64,000 bases of DNA from Labrys sp. WJW (GTDB taxonomy: Bacteria > Pseudomonadota > Alphaproteobacteria > Rhizobiales > Labraceae), in contig NZ_LYXZ01000034.1 of NCBI RefSeq assembly GCF_001676615.1, positions 84,822 through 148,821 of the forward strand. The letters run 5' to 3'. The notes under the pieces were generated by a model. The model saw nothing but the letters and a program-made list of their open reading frames with translations. It ran no database searches and was not told the origin of the DNA. Of the stretch, positions 53,067-60,871 are shown piece after piece (positions within the stretch are counted from its first letter, which is position 1; every line of letters begins with the position of its first letter). Made by a program: the position numbers and the translations under genes.

Positions 53067-53261
53067 GCCGTCCGCTCTTGCGGCAATCCGGCAGCGGCTC
53101 GGACGGAACAGCCCACGCAGCGTCTCCCCTTGACGTTCCCGTTAAGCGCCCGATCTTCGTGGGCCTCGATCGTGAGGGCAGCTTTGCATGGATGGCCGGC
53201 AGGGTGAAGCACCTGCCGGGCAGATATCCAAGGATAGTTGGGACAACCTGCAAAGGAGCGA

Positions 53262-53900
53262 TCAGCGGGCCTTGCCGGGCAGGATCAGGCCAGGAGAAAC
53301 GGCTCCAAGCACGACTGGCTTGTCCTGGCCGCAACGGAAGGAGCGGGCATGTTCGTCGGCGATCTTGCGCGCGAGCGTATTTGCGTCGTCATTCGCGCGA
53401 GCATCGACATAGCCGACATGGCAGGTGCCGTCCTTGCCGAGACGGGTGACGACCAGGACGCGGCCGGATGCGGGCGAGGAACCCTCGGCATCGGCCTTGT
53501 GGTCCGCCTCCGTCATCACTTGCCATTGCAGGATGGTGGCGAAGGGCAGCCTCTCGCCAGCGGCAAGACGCCATTCGACCTTGCCGTGATCGGCGCTGTT
53601 GAAGGCCGCGAAGGTTTCGTTGGCAGCCAGGTCGTTGGCGCCGGCCTTGCCGAAACTGACGAACATGCGCTGGTCCCCGGCGGCAAGCCGCATCGGCAGG
53701 CCACGATAGCCCGGGCAGCGCCAGCTGCCGTAATCCTCCTCGTCGCCTCCAGGCTGGTGAGGGCACTTGGCGGTGTCGAAGCTGGTATAGGCGCTGGTGA
53801 AAGGCTCTGCCGCCAACGCGCCGGAGGAGAGCAGCAGCACAACCGCCAGTGCCAGCAGGAAACTGGCAAAAATGGTCTCGACGATGTCGTTGCGTGTCAT
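53262..53900 (-). CDS. Hypothetical membrane-anchored or exported protein
   Basis: A 212-residue protein I do not recognise. Residues 1-31 are a signal peptide or single anchor (FASFLLALAVVLLLSSGALA). The rest would be periplasmic: it has four cysteines (in AKCPHQPG, SWRCPGY, GTCHVGY, SFRCGQD), enough for two disulfides, and mixed beta-type sequence with KVEWRLAAGERLPFATILQW. It stands alone between the amino-acid importer and the MITE-like repeat. ATG 53900 fits the signal. Function unknown. Confidence 0.7.
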   Translation of the reverse strand: MTRNDIVETIFASFLLALAVVLLLSSGALAAEPFTSAYTSFDTAKCPHQPGGDEEDYGSWRCPGYRGLPMRLAAGDQRMFVSFGKAGANDLAANETFAAFNSADHGKVEWRLAAGERLPFATILQWQVMTEADHKADAEGSSPASGRVLVVTRLGKDGTCHVGYVDARANDDANTLARKIADEHARSFRCGQDKPVVLGAVSPGLILPGKAR

Positions 53901-54001
53901 GGCGCTCCCCTGTCTTTCCGGTATCGCTGATGTCCTTCTAGGGGGATGGCGGCGCAGATACTGTGCAGGATCACACGAGGGCGCCCCGAGAAAAGGATGT
54001 T

Positions 54002-54200
54002 ATACCAAGTCTCGAAATCCTCGACCCGTCATCCCCGGCTGAGCCACTCACGAGCGCAGCGAGGGAGAGCGAAGGGAAGGGGATCCAGGGGCCATAGGGC
54101 GCGACTTTTAGTCCCTGGATCCCCTTCCCGGGGTCTTCGACCCCGCCGGGGATGACAGAGCTCATCGCACGAACGGGTCAATCATTCGGCGAGCCGGTAT
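54002..54200. repeat. MITE-like palindromic element, copy 2
   Basis: A 199-bp relative of the element at 9011-9208, with the same ATACC...GGTAT inverted ends, the same internal 19-base arms around ATCCAGGGGC/GTCCCTGGAT and the same GGGGTC/GACCCC fold followed by GGGGATGACAGAG. It differs from copy 1 mainly between 54020 and 54075. Its right end overlaps the stop codon of the regulator gene by one base, exactly as copy 1 does with the exporter gene. Confidence 0.8.
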
Positions 54201-55276
54201 TACTCCGATTTGCGGAAGACATCCCGGATGGTCTTGATCGCGCCGGCCTCCTTTACGCGATAGCCCGGCAATTGCGAGATGGCGGTGTGGAATTCCTGGC
54301 CGCGCATGACCGCCAGCACGCGCTGCATGGCCGGCTGGTCAAGGATCTGCTTGTGGCAGACGAAGACATAGTCTTCAGTGAGGAGGCGTACGAAATCGAG
54401 GCCGAATTGTCGGGCGGCCGCCTCGACCCCGAAGGCGACGTCGGCGAGACCGCTGGCGACATAGGCGGCGACGGCGGCGTGGGTGAATTCGGAATGCTCA
54501 TAGCCGTTGATGCGGCTGCCATCGATGCCATGCTGGGCCAGAAGCTGTTCGAAGACGAGCCTCGTGCCGGAGTCCGGGTCGCGGTTGACGAAACGGATCG
54601 CGGGATCGAGCAGTCTTTCCAGCCCATCGATACCGCGCGGATTGCCGCGCTGCACGATCAAGCCGACTTCGCGTGTCACGAAGGAGATCACGCGATGTAG
54701 GTTGGGGTTGAGCCAGCCCTTGCTGGCGGCGATGGCGCGCTTGCGCAATTCGCCCTGCGGCAGATGCATGCCGGCAAGGTCGCAGCCGTCATGGACCAGC
54801 GAAACCAGTGAGCTCTGGTTGCTGACATAACGAAAATCGATATCGATGTCCGGCTCGCGGCTGAGAAGCTTGCGCAGCTTGGGCACGGCGAAGCCGTGGC
54901 TGGCATGGATGCGCAGGACCAGGGGCCCGTGCGGCAGCATCTGGTTGATCTCGGTTTCCAGTTCCTGCGAGAGGTTCTGTAGCAGCGGTCCCAGCCTGGC
55001 TTCCAGCCTTTGTCCCGCCCAGACCAGTTTCTCCCCGAAGGGCGTGAGGCTGGTGCCGCTGCCCTGCCGGCGGACGACGATGGGCGTGCTGAAGAACTCG
55101 GACCATTTTTCGATCAGGTTCCAGGCGTGGCGATAGGAAACATTCGCCTTATCAGCGGCGGCGGTGATCTTTCCGGTGGCGCGGATCTCGGCGAGGAAAT
55201 CCAGCATGACCTGGAGCGATTGCGCGTCTTCCTGCCGGTGAAAACGCCAAACGGGCTCGATCTCGATCCGGATCAT
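54200..55276 (-). CDS. Transcriptional regulator: ModE/LysR-like winged helix with periplasmic-binding-like domain
   Basis: Regulator of 358 residues. Residues about 15-105 form a ModE-type winged helix (MLDFLAEIRATGKITAAADK, YRHAWNLIEKWSEFFSTPIV, SLTPFGEKLVWAGQRLEARL). Residues about 120-345 resemble a molybdate/tungstate-type binding protein (LRIHASHGFAVPKLRKLLSR, then RFVNRDPDSGTRLVFEQLL), here a cytosolic sensor domain. As I recall, similar regulators control formate or molybdenum-enzyme genes. It is divergent from the aldehyde dehydrogenase gene with a 240-base AT-rich spacer, so that operon is the probable target. ATG 55276 is the first good start. Confidence 0.85.
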   Translation of the reverse strand: MIRIEIEPVWRFHRQEDAQSLQVMLDFLAEIRATGKITAAADKANVSYRHAWNLIEKWSEFFSTPIVVRRQGSGTSLTPFGEKLVWAGQRLEARLGPLLQNLSQELETEINQMLPHGPLVLRIHASHGFAVPKLRKLLSREPDIDIDFRYVSNQSSLVSLVHDGCDLAGMHLPQGELRKRAIAASKGWLNPNLHRVISFVTREVGLIVQRGNPRGIDGLERLLDPAIRFVNRDPDSGTRLVFEQLLAQHGIDGSRINGYEHSEFTHAAVAAYVASGLADVAFGVEAAARQFGLDFVRLLTEDYVFVCHKQILDQPAMQRVLAVMRGQEFHTAISQLPGYRVKEAGAIKTIRDVFRKSE

Positions 55277-55516
55277 GCCGCCTCTCCCGCTCCGAGCCTA
55301 GAGGCTCGGACCTCGATATATGAAATAGAAAACATATTATATTGGCTACAACATAGGATCATACGTTCATAACTCCGCTCTCTCTTATAAGCAGAAGATT
55401 TCATATTCCCATGATTTTATTGGGTAACTAGCATGATTTCTGTCTTGCATCCGACGAGCTTCGTCGTCGGTCAAAGCATTAGATATGAACTATAATACAT
55501 ATATGGGAGCTCTAAC
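55277..55516. promoter_or_regulatory. AT-rich divergent control region of the aldehyde dehydrogenase operon
   Basis: The 240 bases are far more AT-rich than the surroundings. CCGAGCCT-N2-AGGCTCGG (55292-55309) lies 16 bases from the regulator start. Farther on are ATATG/CATAT dyads (55318-55340) and, before the dehydrogenase, GAACTATAATACATATATG (near 55487-55505) with a TATAAT hexamer that could be the -10 box. Suited to control by the divergent ModE-like protein. Confidence 0.5.
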
Positions 55517-56971
55517 GTGCTGAAACGGGTATATGGCGACATTCATGACCTCCTGATCGATGGCCGGCGCATCGCCGCCGCTTCCGGACGCAGTTTCGAG
55601 ACCTTGAATCCGGCAACCGGTGAGGTCGTTGCCCGGGTGGCGGAGGCGGATGCCGGCGATGTCGACACCGCCGTGCGCTCGGCCCGTGCGGCCTTCGAAG
55701 GCAGCTGGTCGCGCATGAAGGCCAGCGAGAGAGGAGCCTTGCTGCTGAAGCTGGCTGATCTCATTCGCCGCGACGAAGACGAACTGGTGCGGCTCGAAAG
55801 TCTCGATTCCGGCAAGACGGTTTCTGCCATTCGCCGCCAGGATCTGCCCGCGGTCCTCGATACGCTCACCTATTATGCCGGCATGGCCGACAAGATTAAC
55901 GGCCAGGTCATACCGGCCCGCACCGACGCCTTGACCTATACGGTGCGCGAGCCGCTGGGGGTGGTCGGCGCCATCATCCCCTGGAACTTCCCGCTGATGA
56001 TCGGCATGTGGAAGATTGCGCCGGCTCTGGCCTGTGGCTGCACCGTCGTGCTCAAGCCGGCCGAACTGACGCCTCTCACCGCCCTGAAGATCGGCGAGCT
56101 CGCGCTGGAGGCAGGTTTCCCGGCTGGGGTGCTCAATGTCGTGCCCGGCTTCGGCAAGATCGCCGGCCAGGCGCTCGTCGACCACATGGATGTCGACAAG
56201 ATCACCTTTACCGGCTCCCCCGTGGTCGGGCGCCAGATCCTGCAGGGCGCGATCGGCAATCTCAAGCGCGTGACACTCGAACTGGGCGGAAAGTCGGCCA
56301 ATATCGTCTTCCCGGATGCCGATCTCGACGCCGCCGCCAAGGCGGCCGGCGCTGGCATCTTCTTCAACACCGGGCAGGTCTGCTCCGCCGGCTCGCGCAT
56401 TCTCGTGCATGAGAGCGTCTATGACGAGATGGTCGAGCGGCTGGCGGCCCGCGCCCGCTCGATCCGTGTCGGCGATCCCCTGGAGGCAGCCACGAGCATG
56501 GGGCCGCTGGTCTCCGAGGTGCAGATGAAGCGGGTGCTCCGTTATATCGATATCGGCCGCAAGGAGGGCGCCTCGGTCGTCGCAGGCGGCGCAAGGCATG
56601 GCAAGACCGGCTACTTCGTCGAGCCGACCGTGTTTGCCGGCGTCCGGCACGAGATGCGTATCTCCCAGGAGGAGATCTTCGGGCCTGTCGCGGCCGTCAT
56701 TCCCTTCAAGGACGAGGAAGAGGCGATCCGCCTGGCCAATGGCACGGTTTACGGGCTGGCGGCGGGCGTGTGGACGGGGGATATCGGCCGCGCCCATCGC
56801 TTCACCCGTCGGCTCAAGGCCGGCACGGTCTGGGTCAACACCTACGGCCCGACCGACGTGCGCCTGCCTTGGGGCGGGGCGCGCGATTCAGGCTTCGGCC
56901 GCGAACATGGCGACGCCGCGATCGATAATTTCACCGAGCCCAAGGCGGTGTGGATCAACACCGGCGCCTGA
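55517..56971 (+). CDS. Aldehyde dehydrogenase, possibly the dehydrogenase half of a split 10-formyl-THF dehydrogenase
   Basis: NAD(P)-dependent aldehyde dehydrogenase of 484 residues. The catalytic Cys is in FFNTGQVCSAGSRIL, the general-base Glu in VTLELGGKSANIVF, the cofactor motif is FTGSPVVGRQ, and IIPWNFPLMIGMWKIAPALA is typical. It resembles retinal/betaine-type enzymes and also the C-terminal half of 10-formyl-THF dehydrogenase (ALDH1L1). The next gene, 117 bases on, matches the N-terminal half of that enzyme. No carrier domain is attached. Alternatively it is an unrelated aldehyde dehydrogenase, e.g. for gamma-hydroxy or betaine-type aldehydes. Confidence 0.9.
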   Translation: MLKRVYGDIHDLLIDGRRIAAASGRSFETLNPATGEVVARVAEADAGDVDTAVRSARAAFEGSWSRMKASERGALLLKLADLIRRDEDELVRLESLDSGKTVSAIRRQDLPAVLDTLTYYAGMADKINGQVIPARTDALTYTVREPLGVVGAIIPWNFPLMIGMWKIAPALACGCTVVLKPAELTPLTALKIGELALEAGFPAGVLNVVPGFGKIAGQALVDHMDVDKITFTGSPVVGRQILQGAIGNLKRVTLELGGKSANIVFPDADLDAAAKAAGAGIFFNTGQVCSAGSRILVHESVYDEMVERLAARARSIRVGDPLEAATSMGPLVSEVQMKRVLRYIDIGRKEGASVVAGGARHGKTGYFVEPTVFAGVRHEMRISQEEIFGPVAAVIPFKDEEEAIRLANGTVYGLAAGVWTGDIGRAHRFTRRLKAGTVWVNTYGPTDVRLPWGGARDSGFGREHGDAAIDNFTEPKAVWINTGA

Positions 56972-56992
56972 CCAAAGCCAGGTTTGCCGAAC

Positions 56993-57010
56993 GCCGGTGT
57001 GAACACCGGC
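56993..57010 (+). terminator. Hairpin between the dehydrogenase and formyltransferase genes
   Basis: GCCGGTGT (56993-57000) and ACACCGGC (57003-57010) are perfect complements around two bases, followed by only three T. It may weaken read-through or process the message between the two genes; with the short loop and T-run it is not a strong terminator. Confidence 0.4.
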
Positions 57011-57088
57011 TTTCCCGACGACAGGACGCGTTTTCCAACCCCGCGCGAGCGGGGGCGGACCTTCTTTGCCTGAATTCATGGAGATATC

Positions 57089-58054
57089 ATGCGTATCGCA
57101 ATCATCGGCCAGCAAGCGTTCGGCAAGAGCGTGCTGGAGGCCTTCCTGGCGCGCGGCGACGAGGTGGCTGCCGTCTTCTGTGCTCCCGAAAAGCCGGGTG
57201 CCCGGCCGGATCCGCTCCGCCTCGCCGCCGAGGAGCGCGGACTCAAACTGTTCCAACTGCCCAATCTCAAGAGCCCGGCGGCCGAGGGCGCCCTGCGCGC
57301 GCTCGATGTCGATCTCGCCGTCATGGCCTATGTGCTGCAATTCGCGCCGCAATCCTTCGTCAACATCCCCAGGCACGGCACGATCCAATACCATCCATCC
57401 CTGCTGCCGCTCTATCGGGGCCCGAGCTCGATCAACTGGCCGATCATCAAGGGAGACACGCAGACGGGCCTCACCATTTTCCGCCCGACGGATGGGCTCG
57501 ACGAGGGGCCGGTGATCCTGCAGAAGACCGTCGCTATCGGCTCGAACGACACGCTCGGCACCGTTTATTTCGACCATTTGTTCCCGCTCGGCGTCGCGGC
57601 CATGCTCGAGGCTGCGGATCTGGTGGTGGCCGGGCATCATTCCGAACATGTCCAGGACGAAAGCCTTGCTTCCTATGAGGGCTGGTGCCGGGAGGCCGAG
57701 GCCAGGATCAATTGGAATGCGCATGCCGAGGCCGTCCACAATCTCATCCGGGGCTGTGATCCGGCCCCCGGCGCCTGGACGATGGTACAGGGCAGGAAGG
57801 TCCGCCTGTTCGGCAGCGTCCTGCGGCCGGTGCGCCGTTTCGGTGATGTCGGCGGGAAGCCCGGGGAGATCGCTGCCATCGGCGAGCAGGGCATTGCGAT
57901 CGCGGTGCAGGGCGGACTGATCGAGATTGCCACTATCCGCAACGATGCCGGGCAGAAGCAATCGGCGGCTAGCTTTGCAAAGTCGCACGGCCTTGCGGTT
58001 GGGGATCGCTTCGAATCCGATGCCGAGGAAGGCCTCGCCGCTGTTGCGGGCTGA
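57089..58054 (+). CDS. Formyltransferase resembling the hydrolase domain of 10-formyl-THF dehydrogenase
   Basis: A 321-residue formyl-transferase-fold protein. The active-site segment reads IQYHPSLLPLYRG with catalytic His, followed by SSINWPIIKGDTQTGLTIF and TDGLDEGPVILQK with the catalytic Asp. The position before YHPS holds Gln instead of the Asn of methionyl-tRNA formyltransferase; ALDH1L1 also lacks Asn there. The C-terminal YEGWCREAEARINWN, AVHNLIRGCDPAPGAW and KVRLFGSVL closely parallel the ALDH1L1 hydrolase region. Expected substrate is 10-formyl-THF. It follows the aldehyde dehydrogenase gene. Methionyl-tRNA or sugar formylation is less likely. ATG 57089 fits MRIAIIGQQAFG. Confidence 0.85.
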   Translation: MRIAIIGQQAFGKSVLEAFLARGDEVAAVFCAPEKPGARPDPLRLAAEERGLKLFQLPNLKSPAAEGALRALDVDLAVMAYVLQFAPQSFVNIPRHGTIQYHPSLLPLYRGPSSINWPIIKGDTQTGLTIFRPTDGLDEGPVILQKTVAIGSNDTLGTVYFDHLFPLGVAAMLEAADLVVAGHHSEHVQDESLASYEGWCREAEARINWNAHAEAVHNLIRGCDPAPGAWTMVQGRKVRLFGSVLRPVRRFGDVGGKPGEIAAIGEQGIAIAVQGGLIEIATIRNDAGQKQSAASFAKSHGLAVGDRFESDAEEGLAAVAG

Positions 58055-58118
58055 CGGCGTAGACAACAATGCCGACGCCGCGATGGCGTCGGCTTCTTCT
58101 TGATGCTTCTGAAAGTGG

Positions 58119-59222
58119 CTACTCGGCAGCCAGGGCGCCGCGCCGGATCTGGTCCTCTTCGATCGACTCGAACAGAGCGCGGAAATTGCCCTCGCCGAAG
58201 CCCTCGTCGCCCTTGCGCTGGATGAATTCGAAGAAGATCGGGCCGATCACCGTCTTGGAGAAGATCTGCAAAAGGATCTTGGTCATGCCACCATCGCGCA
58301 CGCCTTCGCCGTCGATCAGGATGCCGTGCTTTTTCATGCGCTCGATCGGCTCATCATGGCCATTCACCCTGGCATGGGAGCGCTCGTAATAGGTATCGGG
58401 CGGGCCCGGCATGAATTTCAAGCCGTTGGCAGCCAGCCTGTCGACCGAGTCATAGATGCCCTCCGTCCCGACGGCGATGTGCTGGATGCCTTCGCCATGA
58501 TACTTCTTGAGGAATTCCTCGATCTGGCTGGTGTCGTCCTTGGACTCGTTGAGCGGGATGCGGATCTTGCCGCAGGGCGAGGTGATGGCGCGGCTGACGA
58601 GGCCGGTAATGCGGCCGTCGATGTTGAAGAAGTGGATCTGCTTGAAGCCGAACAGCTCGCGATAGAAGGCCCACCATTTGTCCATGTTGCCGCGATAGAC
58701 GTTGTGGGTGAGGTGGTCGAGATAATAGTAACCGACGCCCGCCGGCTTGGGGTCGGGCTCGCCCAGCCAGTCGAATTCGCGATCATAGGTCGAGCCTTTG
58801 TCGCCATAGGTCTCGATGAAATAGAGCAGGGAACCGCCGATGCCGACGATGGCCGGCACGTCCAGCGTCTTGTCGCTGCCTTCATACGGCGTGGCGCCGC
58901 GCGATATCGCATGCTCGAAGGCATGCCTGGCATCGACCACGCGCCAGGCCATGGCGGGCGCGCAAGGGCCGTGGGCCTCGACGAAGCGCATGGCGTGGCT
59001 GCCGGGCTCGGCGTTGACGATATAGTTGATGTCGCCCTGGCGCCAGACCGTGATGTCCTTGGTCTTGTGGGTGGCAACCGGCACATAGCCCATGCTGGTG
59101 AACAGTGCCTGCAGCTTGGCGGGCTCGGGATGGGCGAATTCGACGAATTCGAACCCGTCCGTTCCGGCGGGATTGTCGGGAGTGATCGCCGCCGGCGGCG
59201 CATCATGCGGGAAGGGACCCAT
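58119..59222 (-). CDS. hppD: 4-hydroxyphenylpyruvate dioxygenase
   Basis: Converts 4-hydroxyphenylpyruvate to homogentisate in tyrosine breakdown using Fe(II) and O2. The 367 residues form two vicinal-oxygen-chelate halves; the iron ligands are His in LDHLTHNVYRG, His in GIQHIAVGT and Glu in FFEFIQRKGDEGFGEGNFRA, the conserved C-terminal block. Family length is about 350-380. ATG 59222 follows AGGAGG at five bases; the frame upstream is only open by chance. It is divergent from an Lrp/AsnC regulator that probably responds to tyrosine or phenylalanine. No homogentisate dioxygenase gene is adjacent. Confidence 0.96.
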   Translation of the reverse strand: MGPFPHDAPPAAITPDNPAGTDGFEFVEFAHPEPAKLQALFTSMGYVPVATHKTKDITVWRQGDINYIVNAEPGSHAMRFVEAHGPCAPAMAWRVVDARHAFEHAISRGATPYEGSDKTLDVPAIVGIGGSLLYFIETYGDKGSTYDREFDWLGEPDPKPAGVGYYYLDHLTHNVYRGNMDKWWAFYRELFGFKQIHFFNIDGRITGLVSRAITSPCGKIRIPLNESKDDTSQIEEFLKKYHGEGIQHIAVGTEGIYDSVDRLAANGLKFMPGPPDTYYERSHARVNGHDEPIERMKKHGILIDGEGVRDGGMTKILLQIFSKTVIGPIFFEFIQRKGDEGFGEGNFRALFESIEEDQIRRGALAAE

Positions 59223-59310
59223 AATTTCCTCCTGCTGTGAGGGCGATGTCGCGCCCTCGACTTTGTGGGGAATTGTGCCACCTTGCGCATGCAATGTGCT
59301 TGCATCTTTC

Positions 59311-59343
59311 GCGTGTTCGGCGAAAACTATGCACGAAACACGC
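59311..59343. promoter_or_regulatory. Inverted repeat between hppD and the Lrp regulator
   Basis: GCGTGTT (59311-59317) and AACACGC (59337-59343) are perfect 7-base arms 19 bases apart, extended by TTTC and GAAA with a 2-base bulge. It lies 90-120 bases upstream of hppD and 20 bases upstream of the Lrp start at 59365, a likely Lrp site controlling both genes. Confidence 0.55.
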
Positions 59344-59364
59344 ATGAAATCCCGGATTGATGCA

Positions 59365-59847
59365 ATGATCGATCTCGATGCTTATGATCTCAGAATCTTG
59401 CGGGAGCTGCAGCGTGACGGCCGCCTGACCAATATCGAGCTATCGGAGAAGATCGCGCTGTCGGCATCGCAATGCTCGCGCCGGCGCTCCCGCCTGGAGG
59501 CATCGGGGGTGATCTGCGGCTACCAGGCCAGCCTCGATCCGCACAAGGTCGGGCTCGACCTCCTGGTGGTGATCTCCGTGACGCTCGCTACCCACAATCG
59601 CGACAATGCCCGTAAATTCGCCCAGCTGGTCAACGACCTGCCCGAGGTGCTGGAGGCCTATGCTCTCACCGGCGAGATGGATTACCACCTCAAGGTGGCG
59701 ACGCGCGGCCTCGCCGGCCTGTCACGCTTCGTCAACGAGGTGCTGCTGCCCCATGATTCCGTGCAGCATGTGAAGACCTCGATCGTGCTGGACACGCTGA
59801 AGCGCTTCGAAGGGCTGCCGCTCTCGAGCCTGCAGGAGGAAGAATGA
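59365..59847 (+). CDS. Lrp/AsnC family transcriptional regulator
   Basis: Leucine-responsive-type regulator of 160 residues, the family size. The helix-turn-helix is at residues 1-60 (LRILRELQRDGRLTNIELSE, LSASQCSRRRSRLEASGVI), and the C-terminal RAM domain binds amino acids (YALTGEMDYHLKVATRGLAG). It is divergent from hppD, so it likely activates or represses tyrosine breakdown according to aromatic amino-acid level. ATG 59365 follows GGA at eight bases; ATG 59344 would overlap the inverted repeat and is less likely. Confidence 0.91.
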   Translation: MIDLDAYDLRILRELQRDGRLTNIELSEKIALSASQCSRRRSRLEASGVICGYQASLDPHKVGLDLLVVISVTLATHNRDNARKFAQLVNDLPEVLEAYALTGEMDYHLKVATRGLAGLSRFVNEVLLPHDSVQHVKTSIVLDTLKRFEGLPLSSLQEEE

Positions 59848-59862
59848 TGCTTGCTCCGTGCC

Positions 59863-60720
59863 TCAGGTCGTCCGGTGTTCCCGGAAGGCCGTGGTGAGGA
59901 TGCGCAGGGCATCCCGCGCCCGCGGCGACAGCGCGTTGCAATGCAGGATGATTTGCGAGGGCGGCAAGGGAGGCAAGCCGAGCTTGGCGCTGACTTCGAT
60001 CACGCCGGGCGGGGCGACGCGGTGGGCGAGGGCTGCAACCGCGACGCCGGCGGAAACGGCAAGGTTGAGGGCCGAGCCGCCGCCGCCGACGAAGGTCTCG
60101 CTCCAGGCAAGGCCTGCCTGTTCGAGAGCCTGTGTGGAGCGCAGGCGATCGGGGCAGGTCTCGCACATGCTCAACATGGCGAGCGGCAAGGGATCTTCAC
60201 GCCGCCATTCGAAGCCGGGTGAGGCGTACCATCCGTAATGGGTCGCCGAAAGCGGTGTGCCCGGCCGTCGATCGTCCTCGTTGTGGACGATGACGGCGTC
60301 GAGCCCGCCTTCGTCGAGAGCGGCCATCAGCATGGTGGTGGTGTCGATCTTCACCTTCAAGGTGAGCGTCGGGTCGTGGGCGTTGAGCTGCGCCAACAGG
60401 GCCGGCAGTTCGGGGCCGGCGACATGATCGACGAAGCCGAGCGAGAGCCGGCAGGGCGCCGACGCGAACTCGGCGATCGCCCGTTCATGGGCGGCGATGA
60501 AGTCGCGGGCGGCAGGCAGGAAGGCAGCGCCGCGCGGCGACAGGCGTACCCGCCGCGGCGTGCGCTCGATCAGCCTTGCGCCGAGCTTCTCCTCCAGGCG
60601 CCGCAGCTTGACGCTGATGGTCGCCTGCGTGCTGGCCAACGCCTCGGCGGCCCGGGTAAAACTCTGCAAGTCTGCCACCATCACGAAGGCCTTGACGGCA
60701 TCGACATCCAGCGTCGTCAT
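59863..60720 (-). CDS. LysR family transcriptional regulator
   Basis: Regulator of 285 residues with the LysR winged helix at residues 1-62 (FVMVADLQSFTRAAEALAST, then QATISVKLRRLEEKLGARLI). The effector domain is slightly short. It resembles the YofA/NocR-like group often placed beside MFS pumps. It is divergent from the DHA2 pump gene, with 151 bases between starts, and convergent with the Lrp gene. ATG 60720 is the conserved start MTTLDVDAVKAFV. Confidence 0.92.
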   Translation of the reverse strand: MTTLDVDAVKAFVMVADLQSFTRAAEALASTQATISVKLRRLEEKLGARLIERTPRRVRLSPRGAAFLPAARDFIAAHERAIAEFASAPCRLSLGFVDHVAGPELPALLAQLNAHDPTLTLKVKIDTTTMLMAALDEGGLDAVIVHNEDDRRPGTPLSATHYGWYASPGFEWRREDPLPLAMLSMCETCPDRLRSTQALEQAGLAWSETFVGGGGSALNLAVSAGVAVAALAHRVAPPGVIEVSAKLGLPPLPPSQIILHCNALSPRARDALRILTTAFREHRTT

Positions 60721-60871
60721 TGCATCAATACCATTTTGTCATTTCTGAAATAGATGATGATCGTCTTTTTATATGATCGGCCATCTTCTATGTGAGGACA
60801 ACCGTCTTTTTCAAGAGCCGGGGGAGGAGTGCGCGGCTATCGCCGCCGGCCCCGGACCGGGTTGTTCGATC

